Source of the DNA: Bacteroidota bacterium
GTDB taxonomy: Bacteria; Bacteroidota; Bacteroidia; Chitinophagales; Chitinophagaceae
Assembly: GCA_963169635.1 (NCBI GenBank)
Contig: CAUJDL010000041.1
Span: 87,624 to 151,623, forward strand
Direction: 5' to 3'
DNA length: 64,000 bases
Shown: positions 1 through 7,775 of the stretch, in pieces
Numbering within the stretch: position 1 is the stretch's first letter
How the letters are laid out: each line of letters begins with the position of its first letter
Program-made: the position numbers and the translations under genes
Notes under the pieces: generated by a model
The model's database searches: none
The model's input: only the letters and a program-made list of their open reading frames with translations
What the model was told of the DNA's origin: nothing

Positions 1-813
1 GATTTAGAAAAAGCTTTTGATACTGCTAAAGCAGAAGCTGCTGCATCTTTTAAAAATGATGGTATTTATATGGAAAAGTTTGTAGAAGAACCACGCCATA
101 TAGAAATACAAGTTGCAGGAGACCAATATGGAAATTATTGTCACATGAGCGAAAGAGATTGTAGTATTCAAAGACGACATCAGAAGTTGGTAGAAGAATC
201 TCCATCGCCTTTTATGACACCTGAATTACGTAAATCAATGGGAGAAGCTGCTATTAAAGCTGCTGCTGCTATTAATTATGAAAGCGTTGGTACTATTGAG
301 TTTTTAGTAGATAAAAACCGCAATTTCTACTTTATGGAAATGAATACTCGTATTCAGGTAGAACATTGTGTAACTGAAGAGGTAATTAATTTTGATTTAA
401 TAAAAGAACAAATTAAAATAGCTGCAGGAGAAAAAATTTCTGGTAAAAATTATGAACCTGAAATGCATGCAATTGAATGTAGAATAAATGCTGAAGACCC
501 TTATAACGATTTTAGACCATCTCCTGGAAAAATTACTACATTACACACACCTGGTGGTCATGGTGTACGTGTAGATAGCCATGTTTATGCAGGCTATGTA
601 ATACCTCCTTATTACGATAGTATGATAGGTAAATTAATTACTGTTGCTAGAACAAGAGAAGAAGCTATAGATACTATGTACAGAGCTTTAAGTGAATATG
701 TAATTGAGGGAGTAAAAACTACGATACCTTTTCATTTACAATTAATGCAAAACGAAGATTTTAGAAAAGGTAATTTTACCACTAAATTTTTAGAAACTTT
801 TAAAATGGCTTAA
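1..813 (+). CDS. accC: Biotin carboxylase, C-terminal part (5' end outside window)
   Basis: Biotin carboxylase subunit of acetyl-CoA carboxylase (or a closely related acyl-CoA carboxylase): ATP-dependent carboxylation of biotin on the carrier protein, the first step of fatty acid synthesis, in the cytoplasm. The frame is open from base 1, so the gene enters from the left. Visible are the ATP-grasp segment [18 protein letters not shown], the metal and catalytic motif [12 protein letters not shown], and the C-terminal biotin carboxylase domain ([24 protein letters not shown]). It ends TAA with no biotinyl domain attached, so the carrier must be a separate protein. A bidirectional hairpin follows and separates it from convergent lpxD. 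A propionyl- or pyruvate-carboxylase subunit cannot be excluded from this part alone. Confidence 0.93.
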   Translation, partial: DLEKAFDTAKAEAAASFKNDGIYMEKFVEEPRHIEIQVAGDQYGNYCHMSERDCSIQRRHQKLVEESPSPFMTPELRKSMGEAAIKAAAAINYESVGTIEFLVDKNRNFYFMEMNTRIQVEHCVTEEVINFDLIKEQIKIAAGEKISGKNYEPEMHAIECRINAEDPYNDFRPSPGKITTLHTPGGHGVRVDSHVYAGYVIPPYYDSMIGKLITVARTREEAIDTMYRALSEYVIEGVKTTIPFHLQLMQNEDFRKGNFTTKFLETFKMA

Positions 814-838
814 TTCAATAAAAAATAGATTCAGATAA

Positions 839-869
839 AAAAAGAGTAGTTTAAAAAACTACTCTTTTT
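839..869. terminator. Bidirectional intrinsic terminator between accC and lpxD
   Basis: Perfect 14-bp stem: aaaaagagtagttt (839-852) pairs with aaactactcttttt (856-869) around an aaa loop. The arms are A-rich and T-rich, so it works as a terminator in both directions for the two convergent genes. Confidence 0.85.
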
Positions 870-898
870 GTTTTGGTATATTGATAAAAGAAAAAATA

Positions 899-1945
899 TT
901 AAACAGTTTTTTCAGCTAAAATACTTTGTAATTGTTTTTCTAATTCTTTAATACGCTTTTCTAATTCAGGCAATTTACGAGCAACTGCTTGACTGCGTAA
1001 TGCAGCAGTATAATCATAAGCAGGACTACCTGTAACAGCTTGGTTAGGTTCTGTCATGCTTTTACTTACACCACTTTGTGCATTTATTTTACTACCATCA
1101 GCAATAGTTATATGTCCTACAATTCCTGCTTGTCCACCTATCATAACATTTTTACCAATTTTTGTACTACCACTTACGCCAGTTTGTGCAGCAATTACAG
1201 TATTGTTGCCTACTTCTACATTATGTGCTACTTGTATTAGGTTATCTAATTTAGCACCAGCTCTAATAATTGTACTACCAATAGTAGCTCTATCAATGGT
1301 TGTATTTGCACCAATTTCTACAAAATCTTCAATTACAACATTACCAATTTGAGGTACTTTTTTAAAGCTACCATCTTGCTGAGGAGCAAAGCCAAAACCA
1401 TCGCCACCAATTACAGTACCTGCATGTATAATAACATTTTTACCAATTTTACAATCGTTATAAATTTTTACGCCAGCATGTAAAATAGTATTGTCTTGTA
1501 TATGTACATTATCACCTACAAAAACGCTACTAAATATTTTTACATTATTACCAATTGTTACATTTTCTCCTAAATATGCAAATGCAGCAATAAAAACATT
1601 ATCACCAATTTTTACAGTAGGTGCAATAAAAGATGGCTGCTGAATACCTTGTAATTGTTGTGTTTGTATTTCTTGATACTTATGCAATAAAGTAGCAAAT
1701 GCACTATAAGCATCTTTTACTCTAAGTAGTGTAGCTGCTATAGGTTGCTTTAAAATAAAATCTTCATTAATAATAATTACAGAAGCTTGAGTGGTGTATA
1801 AAAAATCTTCATATTTTGGGTTGGCCAAAAAAGATATTTGCCCATTTTTAGCTTCTTCTATTTTACCAAAAGAGGTTACACTTATTGAAGCATCTCCCTC
1901 TATTTTGGCATTAATTATTAAAGCAATTTGTTGTGCTGTAAACAT
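899..1945 (-). CDS. lpxD: UDP-3-O-acylglucosamine N-acyltransferase
   Basis: Transfers a 3-hydroxyacyl chain from acyl carrier protein to the 2-amino group of UDP-3-O-acylglucosamine, the third step of lipid A synthesis. The 348-residue length is normal. There is an N-terminal uridine-binding domain (about 1-100), a long left-handed beta-helix of hexapeptide repeats (I/V-G-x-N pattern, about 105-300), the GGDGFGF segment at 180-186, the catalytic histidine in LIQVAHN (H241), and a charged C-terminal helix. An HD-domain gene lies 32 bp upstream on the same strand, a pairing I recall from other Bacteroidota. The usual lpxC/fabZ and lpxA neighbours are absent; convergent accC is next to it instead. 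Confidence 0.95.
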   Translation of the reverse strand: MFTAQQIALIINAKIEGDASISVTSFGKIEEAKNGQISFLANPKYEDFLYTTQASVIIINEDFILKQPIAATLLRVKDAYSAFATLLHKYQEIQTQQLQGIQQPSFIAPTVKIGDNVFIAAFAYLGENVTIGNNVKIFSSVFVGDNVHIQDNTILHAGVKIYNDCKIGKNVIIHAGTVIGGDGFGFAPQQDGSFKKVPQIGNVVIEDFVEIGANTTIDRATIGSTIIRAGAKLDNLIQVAHNVEVGNNTVIAAQTGVSGSTKIGKNVMIGGQAGIVGHITIADGSKINAQSGVSKSMTEPNQAVTGSPAYDYTAALRSQAVARKLPELEKRIKELEKQLQSILAEKTV

Positions 1946-1977
1946 ATTTTAAAAATAAGGTGTTTTTAAAAACTTAT

Positions 1978-3189
1978 TTACTCTAATGAGCAAATGTAAA
2001 ATTTTTTTATTGGTGCTGTTATAGTTTGATGAATTAGTGGATTATCTATGGTAGAAATATCCTTAACTGATCCATCTTTATATAAAATATTTATTTTTTC
2101 GTCTTCTGTTTTATACAAGGTATTAATAGCAGTGCCAGAATGTACAAAATATTGAATAAGACTTTCATCAACCTTAAATCGCTGCATGGCTTTTTGTTGT
2201 AATTCATTTATATAAGTAGCATCAAAAGCCTCATACTGTAATTTTATTTTATAAAGATTTCTGTTTAACAAGGCATTGCATAAAGTTTTTAATACAAAAT
2301 CATTGTGGTTACTCCATTTTTTTATAGCAAAAGAAAAATCGGTATCATCTAATTCACAAAACTTTTTTAATACTTCTTCATCTACACCACCTTTGTATTC
2401 ATACAAAAAATAATCTAAAGCACCATGGGTTTGTAAACTATCATTTCCATTGTTACTTAATTCTTTTACTCTTTTAAAAATATTAATAAGCATTGACTCT
2501 GCTGCTACAACAGTTTTATGTAAATACACTTGCCAATACATTTGCCTACGAGCAACTAAAAATTTTTCAATACTATAAATTCCTTTTTCTTCTACTACCA
2601 ATTCTTCTTTATGTACAGTAAGCATTTTAATAATTCTATCATAACCAATAACACCTTCACTAACACCAGTAAAAAAACTATCTCTTGTTAAATAGTCCAT
2701 TCTATCTACATCTAATTGGCTACTAACTAACTGATGTAAAAATTTTTTAGGATATTGATTGGTAAAAATGGCAATAGCGGTATCTAATTGTCCATTTAAT
2801 TCTTTATTCATTTTATGCATTATTGCCAAGCTTAATGCTTCGTGATGAACATTTTGTAATATTTGATTTTCTAAAGCATGAGAAAAAGCACCATGACCAA
2901 TATCGTGTAATAAAATAGCAGCTTTTACCGCTACATCTTCTTCATCTGTAATTTTAATTCCTTTATCTTTTAATTCATTTACAGCTAAACACATTAAATG
3001 GTATGCACCTAAAGAATGATGTAATCTAGTATGTACAGCACCAGGATAAACTAAGTATGCCAATGCCATTTGATGTATTCTTCTTAACCTTTGATAATAA
3101 GGATGAGCTATAATATGAAATAATAATGGATGATTTATTGTAATAAACCCATATACAGGATCATTAATAATTTTACGCTTATTAGCCAT
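1978..3189 (-). CDS. HD-domain phosphohydrolase, dGTPase-like
   Basis: Metal-dependent phosphohydrolase of the HD superfamily, of the group that includes deoxynucleotide triphosphohydrolases. From the chosen ATG the protein has 403 residues. The metal-binding set is complete: RLHHSLG near residues 56-62, HDIGHGAFSH at 95-104 and LDVDRMDYLTRD near 159-170. The frame stays open to a TTG at 3222, but the ATG at 3189 (MANKRKIINDPVYGF) fits the family start, which is close to the K-x-I-x-D-P-V-Y-G motif. It lies just upstream of lpxD on the same strand and is probably co-transcribed. The substrate is unknown. Confidence 0.88.
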   Translation of the reverse strand: MANKRKIINDPVYGFITINHPLLFHIIAHPYYQRLRRIHQMALAYLVYPGAVHTRLHHSLGAYHLMCLAVNELKDKGIKITDEEDVAVKAAILLHDIGHGAFSHALENQILQNVHHEALSLAIMHKMNKELNGQLDTAIAIFTNQYPKKFLHQLVSSQLDVDRMDYLTRDSFFTGVSEGVIGYDRIIKMLTVHKEELVVEEKGIYSIEKFLVARRQMYWQVYLHKTVVAAESMLINIFKRVKELSNNGNDSLQTHGALDYFLYEYKGGVDEEVLKKFCELDDTDFSFAIKKWSNHNDFVLKTLCNALLNRNLYKIKLQYEAFDATYINELQQKAMQRFKVDESLIQYFVHSGTAINTLYKTEDEKINILYKDGSVKDISTIDNPLIHQTITAPIKKFYICSLE

Positions 3190-3391
3190 AGTAAATTTTA
3201 GAAGTTGTGAAGTTACAGGCAATTATTTTATATCATATACCTTGTAATACTTAATTTTATTATGTAAAAGAGAAATTAAGCCTAAATAATTATAGGTTTT
3301 TAAAGCAAATTAACTTCTTTAACAAAAAGTTTAGATAGTTAGGTATGATTTTTACAATTCATTTATATCTTTAATACAAATCATTAACACT

Positions 3392-4087
3392 ATGGAAGAA
3401 AGAAAATACAGAATACTACTTTGCGAAGATGATACTAATCTTGGTATGGTATTAAAAAATTATTTAGAACTAAACGACTATGAAGTAGTTTTAGAAAGAG
3501 ATGGAAGACTTGGTTTAGCAGCTTTTCAACGAGAAAAATTTGACATCTGTTTATTAGATGTTATGATGCCAAATATGGATGGCTTTACTGCTGCTGAAGA
3601 AATTAGAGATATTGACCCTGATGTGCCTTTATTCTTTTTAAGTGCTAAAACCATGAAAGAAGATATTATACAAGGATATAAATTAGGTGCAGATGATTAT
3701 ATCACTAAACCTTTTGATAGCGAAGTATTGCTAATGAAAATTAAAGCAATATTAAAACGCAATGAAGAAGAAACTAAAATAAATGAAAATATAGAGTTTG
3801 ATTTAGGAGCATATCATTTTAATCCTAAATTAAGAGAGTTGATACATGATGGTAAAACACAAACACTATCACCCAAAGAAAATGATTTATTAAAAATGTT
3901 GGCAGAACATAAAAATGATTTATTGCCAAGAGAAAGAGCATTAAAGAAAATTTGGGGTAGCGATACTTATTTTAATGGCAGAAGCATGGATGTATATATT
4001 GCCAAACTGCGTAAGTATTTAAAAGAAGATGAAAAAATTGAAATTGTTAATATTCATGGAAATGGTTTTAGGTTAATAGCTCCATAA
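3392..4087 (+). CDS. OmpR-family response regulator, orphan
   Basis: Two-component DNA-binding regulator of 231 residues. The receiver domain (6-120) has the acidic pair E12-D13, phospho-acceptor D56 in LLDVMMP, S84 and K106 in TKPF. A winged-helix output domain occupies about 133-231. No kinase gene is beside it: the neighbours are divergent HD/lpxD and convergent mscL. It resembles the RprY type of the Bacteroidota. A kinase without a regulator sits at 36872-37921 in this window and is a possible partner, but only by exclusion. It ends before a strong bidirectional terminator. Confidence 0.9.
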   Translation: MEERKYRILLCEDDTNLGMVLKNYLELNDYEVVLERDGRLGLAAFQREKFDICLLDVMMPNMDGFTAAEEIRDIDPDVPLFFLSAKTMKEDIIQGYKLGADDYITKPFDSEVLLMKIKAILKRNEEETKINENIEFDLGAYHFNPKLRELIHDGKTQTLSPKENDLLKMLAEHKNDLLPRERALKKIWGSDTYFNGRSMDVYIAKLRKYLKEDEKIEIVNIHGNGFRLIAP

Positions 4088-4112
4088 CATAAAAGCTAAA
4101 GGTGGTTAAAAG

Positions 4113-4147
4113 AAAAAGGTTGTCTGATTTGTTAGACAACCTTTTTT
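4113..4147. terminator. Bidirectional terminator between response regulator and mscL
   Basis: A 13-bp perfect stem, aaaaaggttgtct (4113-4125) with agacaacctttttt (4134-4147), around an 8-base loop. It serves both convergent genes. Confidence 0.85.
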
Positions 4148-4166
4148 ATTTGTTTAAATAGGGGAA

Positions 4167-4568
4167 TTATTTTTTTAATGAATCCCTAATTTCCATTAAT
4201 AATTTATCTGTAGATGAAGGTTCTGGTGGTGCAGCTGGTGCAGCTTCTTCTTTTCTTTTTAATTTATTTATAGCTTTAATAACCATAAACATTACAAAAG
4301 CAACAATAATAAACTCGATAGCTACAGTTAAAAAAGTACCATATTTAAGGGCAATTTCTGCAGTACCATTTTCTGCAGAAGCTTCTTTAATTACATATTT
4401 CCAGTCAGATAGGTCTTTGCCTTGTAGCATACCAACAATAGGCATTACCATACCATCTATAAATGCACTTGTAAGTTTTGTAAATGCAGCACCCATAACA
4501 AAACCAACAGCTAAATCAATAAGGTTGCCTTTCATGGCAAACTCTTTAAATTCTTTTAACATTCCCAT
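4167..4568 (-). CDS. mscL: Large-conductance mechanosensitive channel
   Basis: Homopentameric inner-membrane pore that opens under high membrane tension to release solutes during hypo-osmotic shock. The 133-residue length is normal. An N-terminal amphipathic helix (MGMLKEFKEFAMKGN) leads into TM1 (about 16-40, with the glycine-rich LAVGFVMGAAF pore segment), then a periplasmic loop (about 50-75), TM2 (about 78-100) and a cytoplasmic helix ending in TDKLLMEIRDSLKK. A linker AAPAAPPEPSS precedes the last helix. It has its own -7 element upstream. Confidence 0.95.
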   Translation of the reverse strand: MGMLKEFKEFAMKGNLIDLAVGFVMGAAFTKLTSAFIDGMVMPIVGMLQGKDLSDWKYVIKEASAENGTAEIALKYGTFLTVAIEFIIVAFVMFMVIKAINKLKRKEEAAPAAPPEPSSTDKLLMEIRDSLKK

Positions 4569-4597
4569 AAGTAAAAAGTTTTAGTTGATAATATTAT

Positions 4598-4605
4598 CAA
4601 ATTTA
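4598..4605 (-). promoter_or_regulatory. mscL promoter -7 element
   Basis: Read on the minus strand this is TAAATTTG, an exact match to the Bacteroidota TAnnTTTG element, 29 bases upstream of the mscL ATG. No clear -33 TTTG at the ideal distance. Confidence 0.55.
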
Positions 4606-4633
4606 ATCATTAACAATAGTATAAACCTAATTT

Positions 4634-6040
4634 TTATTTACCTATTCCATTTCCTTTTTTTCCTTTTATTAAACCCATACAGTTTTTGCTTTTACAATTG
4701 CATTGAAATGGTTGAGCTGTTTCGTCTAAAAAATGAGCATAGTTAATAGTTAGCTCTTCATTGGCTTTAATATTTTTTGTAGCAATAACATTTAAACCAT
4801 TATAAGCTGTATTAGCATGACAACTATGATTTTGTGGTGCCCATTCTGATGGATGCAAACTCCATAAAATATATACTTCTTTATTTATTGGATAGGCATA
4901 ATGTTTAAAAACTTCTTTTTCTTTTTTACTCCAATTTTTATCTACAAATTTTTTTGTTACTATACGATGATTGGCTTCTTCACCTTTAAAAATAATGGTT
5001 CCTTTTTTTATTTCTTTAGTTGCATAAATGCCATAACCATTAGTAGCATTGCTTTTTACTACATATTTTTTTTGTTGTTGAGCATGTCGTTCTATTCCTT
5101 CTTTAATAATATGCTGTAAAAATTTTTGCTGACCATAACCATTTAATTTTAAAATATAATCTGCACTACCCTCGTAGCCATTTGTATAAAATACAGAGCA
5201 TGTAAAATTAATTTCTAAAAAATAAATTTCATGCTGGCTGTTCATTCTAAAATCTAATCTTGCATAACCTTTACCATTAAAGCCTTTAAAAATTTTTGTA
5301 GCAGCATTTTTAAGTTTTAAAGAAAGTGATTTATCTTTTACAAGTACATTAGCATCTGTATGTAACTCTGCTGTTTTTAATGCATATGTTTTATAATGTT
5401 TTCCTTCAGGAAAAATATATTCAATAGGCTCTAATGCTGTAATAGTTTTACCATCTTTATTTGCTATTACTAAAACAGTAAACTCTCTGCCAGATATATA
5501 TTCTTCTATTAAAACTTCATCAAACTCTTTTAAAATATTGTTTGTTTTTTTACTTAGTTGCTTTTTATTTTTTACTAAAGAAAAATCATCAACACCAAGA
5601 CTATCACCTGCTTTAGCAGGTTTTACAAAAAGTGGAAATTTTAACTGACTAATTTCTTTTTCAATATTTGTACAAGCATTTATAACTACAAATTTTGGTG
5701 TTAAAATATTTTCGCAGTAAGCAACATATTTCATTAAAGTTTTTGGTGGGTCGTATAAAACAGATGTAGGACCTGTAAAGGGCAAGTTTAATAACTCTAA
5801 AGAATAAATAACATCAATACTTGGTACATCCCATTCTAAATATCCCTCACATAAGTTTATATAAATATCAAAATTTTGTTTGCTTAATAATTTTAATTGT
5901 TTATAAGTAGTAAGTTTATTTAAGAAAACAGTTGTTACTTGATGTTTGGGTAATAAAGGAGCTAAATTTCTTGGAGGGTCGTAGTTTTGATAATCTACAT
6001 TAGAGGTTGAATAATCTGGTAAAAGCACACATACTTTCAT
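4634..6040 (-). CDS. ATP-grasp ligase fused to a SET-domain methyltransferase
   Basis: Two-domain protein of 468 residues. Residues 1-310 form a D-Ala-D-Ala-ligase-like ATP-grasp fold: nucleotide-binding LFVKPAKAGDSLGV (137-150, K140), EEYISGREFTV (179-189), and metal-binding RLDFRM (261-266) and EINF (275-278). Residues 326-460 form a SET domain: NGYGIYATKEIKKG (334-347, SAM-binding), NHSCHAN (404-410), ELTINYA (429-435) and a post-SET zinc cluster CNCKSKNC (447-454) with C407. So it should join a carboxylate to an amine and methylate a lysine or amine. It is last in a three-gene operon, 10 bp after the previous gene. The substrate is unknown. A true cell-wall Ddl is unlikely because of the fusion and the duplicated partner. 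Confidence 0.85.
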   Translation of the reverse strand: MKVCVLLPDYSTSNVDYQNYDPPRNLAPLLPKHQVTTVFLNKLTTYKQLKLLSKQNFDIYINLCEGYLEWDVPSIDVIYSLELLNLPFTGPTSVLYDPPKTLMKYVAYCENILTPKFVVINACTNIEKEISQLKFPLFVKPAKAGDSLGVDDFSLVKNKKQLSKKTNNILKEFDEVLIEEYISGREFTVLVIANKDGKTITALEPIEYIFPEGKHYKTYALKTAELHTDANVLVKDKSLSLKLKNAATKIFKGFNGKGYARLDFRMNSQHEIYFLEINFTCSVFYTNGYEGSADYILKLNGYGQQKFLQHIIKEGIERHAQQQKKYVVKSNATNGYGIYATKEIKKGTIIFKGEEANHRIVTKKFVDKNWSKKEKEVFKHYAYPINKEVYILWSLHPSEWAPQNHSCHANTAYNGLNVIATKNIKANEELTINYAHFLDETAQPFQCNCKSKNCMGLIKGKKGNGIGK

Positions 6041-6050
6041 AAAAAATGTT

Positions 6051-7169
6051 TTATGCTACTGCTGCTTTTTTTGTAATAGATAAGCTGCCAGAATTTTCTA
6101 TAATTGTATTCATTAATATAGATTGTATAAGCTGTGTAAATGAAACATTACTTGCTCTTAAAATAGCACCAATAGAAGTATAATTTTCATCTTCGCTTAA
6201 GCCACATTGAGCATTTACTTCTAAAACATACATTTGTTGAGTATGTTTATCCATTCTAATATCAACTCTTGTATAGCTTTTGCCTCTACAAGCTACATAA
6301 GCATTCCATGCTAAATTTTTTATTGTATTATGTAACGATACATCTGGAATACGATATTCATAAAAATTTTCTTGATTAGGCATGGGTGATTCGTTTTCAT
6401 AAATTTCCCAAAGCCTTTCAAACGATAAAAACTTTTCAGTATCGGGCAATGATGTATGAAAAACTCTTTCTACAGGTGTATATATAATTGCATTTGATGG
6501 ATTATCGTAATTGCCAACAATCATTACAGTAAACTCTGCACCATTAATAAAAGATTCTGCAATAATACCATCAGCAGTTAATTGCCAACCACGATAGCCT
6601 TGCATTAAATGCAATACTTCATTATTTAATTCATCAATATTTTTAACTACATTATTTATTCCAACACCCATGCTACCACCACTTACAGCAGGTTTTAAAA
6701 TAATAGGACAACCCAACTCATTAAAAATATTGGCTGATAGTGGTGTGTTATTTACAATAGCTTGCCATTTTGCAGATAAAACATTACATTTATCAAAAGC
6801 CATTTTCATAGGTATTTTTGATGTAGTAATATTATAAAAATAAGCATCGGCACCAGTAAATAATAACGACTTTTCTGTTAAATAATTAATGATAGAAATA
6901 CCTGGTGTATTATTTGTTTCATCGCCATCGCAGAGGTTTAAAATTAATTTTTGTTTTAAAATTTTTGTATTGGCAATTTCATCTATCACTGTTTTATAAT
7001 TATGTAAACTTATAGGTTGCCATTTCCATTCAATATTTAATTCTTTAAAAGTTTGGGTATATTCTGCAATGCTTTGAGAAAAATCGTAATAGTAGTTAAT
7101 ATTATCGTCTTCTGTTTCAATAAAAGGAGCTAATACCCAAACAAAATAATTATTTAATAAGCTGTGCAT
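6051..7169 (-). CDS. D-Ala-D-Ala-ligase-like ATP-grasp enzyme
   Basis: ATP-dependent carboxylate-amine ligase of 372 residues. The core motifs are intact: LKPAVSGGSMGVGI (158-171, K159), AESFINGAEFTV (204-215), RVDIRMD (301-307) and LEVNAQ (316-321), which together bind ATP and two metal ions. The N-terminal part (NLCDGDETNNTPG, 78-90) corresponds to the Ddl substrate region but diverges from true Ddl. The sequence parallels the ATP-grasp half of the next gene, so the two look like diverged duplicates. It lies 15 bp after the SET gene and 10 bp before the fusion gene, all in one direction. The product is unknown; a dipeptide, a modified amino acid or a peptide tag would fit the family. Confidence 0.85.
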   Translation of the reverse strand: MHSLLNNYFVWVLAPFIETEDDNINYYYDFSQSIAEYTQTFKELNIEWKWQPISLHNYKTVIDEIANTKILKQKLILNLCDGDETNNTPGISIINYLTEKSLLFTGADAYFYNITTSKIPMKMAFDKCNVLSAKWQAIVNNTPLSANIFNELGCPIILKPAVSGGSMGVGINNVVKNIDELNNEVLHLMQGYRGWQLTADGIIAESFINGAEFTVMIVGNYDNPSNAIIYTPVERVFHTSLPDTEKFLSFERLWEIYENESPMPNQENFYEYRIPDVSLHNTIKNLAWNAYVACRGKSYTRVDIRMDKHTQQMYVLEVNAQCGLSEDENYTSIGAILRASNVSFTQLIQSILMNTIIENSGSLSITKKAAVA

Positions 7170-7184
7170 GTTTTGTATTTTGGG

Positions 7185-7682
7185 TTAATGATATTGTTGT
7201 ATCATAGATTGTATAAAAGAAGTTAATCTATACTTGCTTAAAATTTCTTTAGATAAATATTTTGCACCTTGTATTGTTTTAAGACAATTATCTGCATTAC
7301 ATAAACACTCAAATGGTTGAGAAATATCCCATTCTGTAGCAGGATAAAAAAAGCAAAGTTCATCGCCAACATTTATTTTTCTAATACAAATAAATTGTAG
7401 TTTATCTGTATCAAATAATACATTAGGATTACAGCTATGATTAGTGAGTTGTAAATTAGTAGGAGCAATCATGATGTGCTCATCTACTCCTTTTTGAATA
7501 GTTAAATAAGTGGGAGATTTAAAAATTTCTGCAATGGTAAAATGACAAATAACATCATTTTCATTAAATGCTTTTAATGCAAAAAGAGCTTTAGATGAGG
7601 TTAAAATATTTTGTCTTGCTTCAGCAAAATCAAATGTATCAATTACTTGATAGTAGGGTTGTGTAATTTGCACTAATGGCAT
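7185..7682 (-). CDS. Small SET-domain methyltransferase
   Basis: Stand-alone SET domain of 165 residues, first gene of the ATP-grasp/SET operon. It has NHSCNPNV (81-88), which in SET enzymes forms the knot at the active site; ELCFFYPATEW (108-118), with the catalytic-tyrosine region; and a post-SET CLCNADNC cluster (126-133) that with C84 gives four zinc ligands. The layout of the last part (QPFECLC) mirrors QPFQCNC in the fusion protein, so the two SET domains are homologous. The N-terminal SAM-binding strand is less typical (SSKALFALKAFNENDVI). SET enzymes methylate lysine side chains; the target here is unknown. Confidence 0.85.
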   Translation of the reverse strand: MPLVQITQPYYQVIDTFDFAEARQNILTSSKALFALKAFNENDVICHFTIAEIFKSPTYLTIQKGVDEHIMIAPTNLQLTNHSCNPNVLFDTDKLQFICIRKINVGDELCFFYPATEWDISQPFECLCNADNCLKTIQGAKYLSKEILSKYRLTSFIQSMIQQYH

Positions 7683-7693
7683 ATAAATTTATG

Positions 7694-7752
7694 TTTCCAC
7701 AAATTAGTGATTGCATCAATGCATAATAACAGCTATTGAGTTAGTGTGGAAA
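7694..7752. promoter_or_regulatory. Inverted repeats upstream of the SET/ATP-grasp cassette
   Basis: In the 93-bp gap between nadB and the SET gene, tttccaca (7694-7701) is repeated in inverse as tgtggaaa (7745-7752). A second small palindrome, tgcat-ca-atgca, lies between them (7712-7723). This is a possible operator for the cassette. No perfect TAnnTTTG element is present; the closest is TAATTTG on the minus strand. Confidence 0.3.
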
Positions 7753-7775
7753 AATAAGATTGAATTGTTAGCTAC

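Noticed and set aside
1040..1352. Plus-strand ORFs opposite lpxD
   Set aside because: Overlapping reading frames in a hexapeptide-repeat gene; no start or family support.
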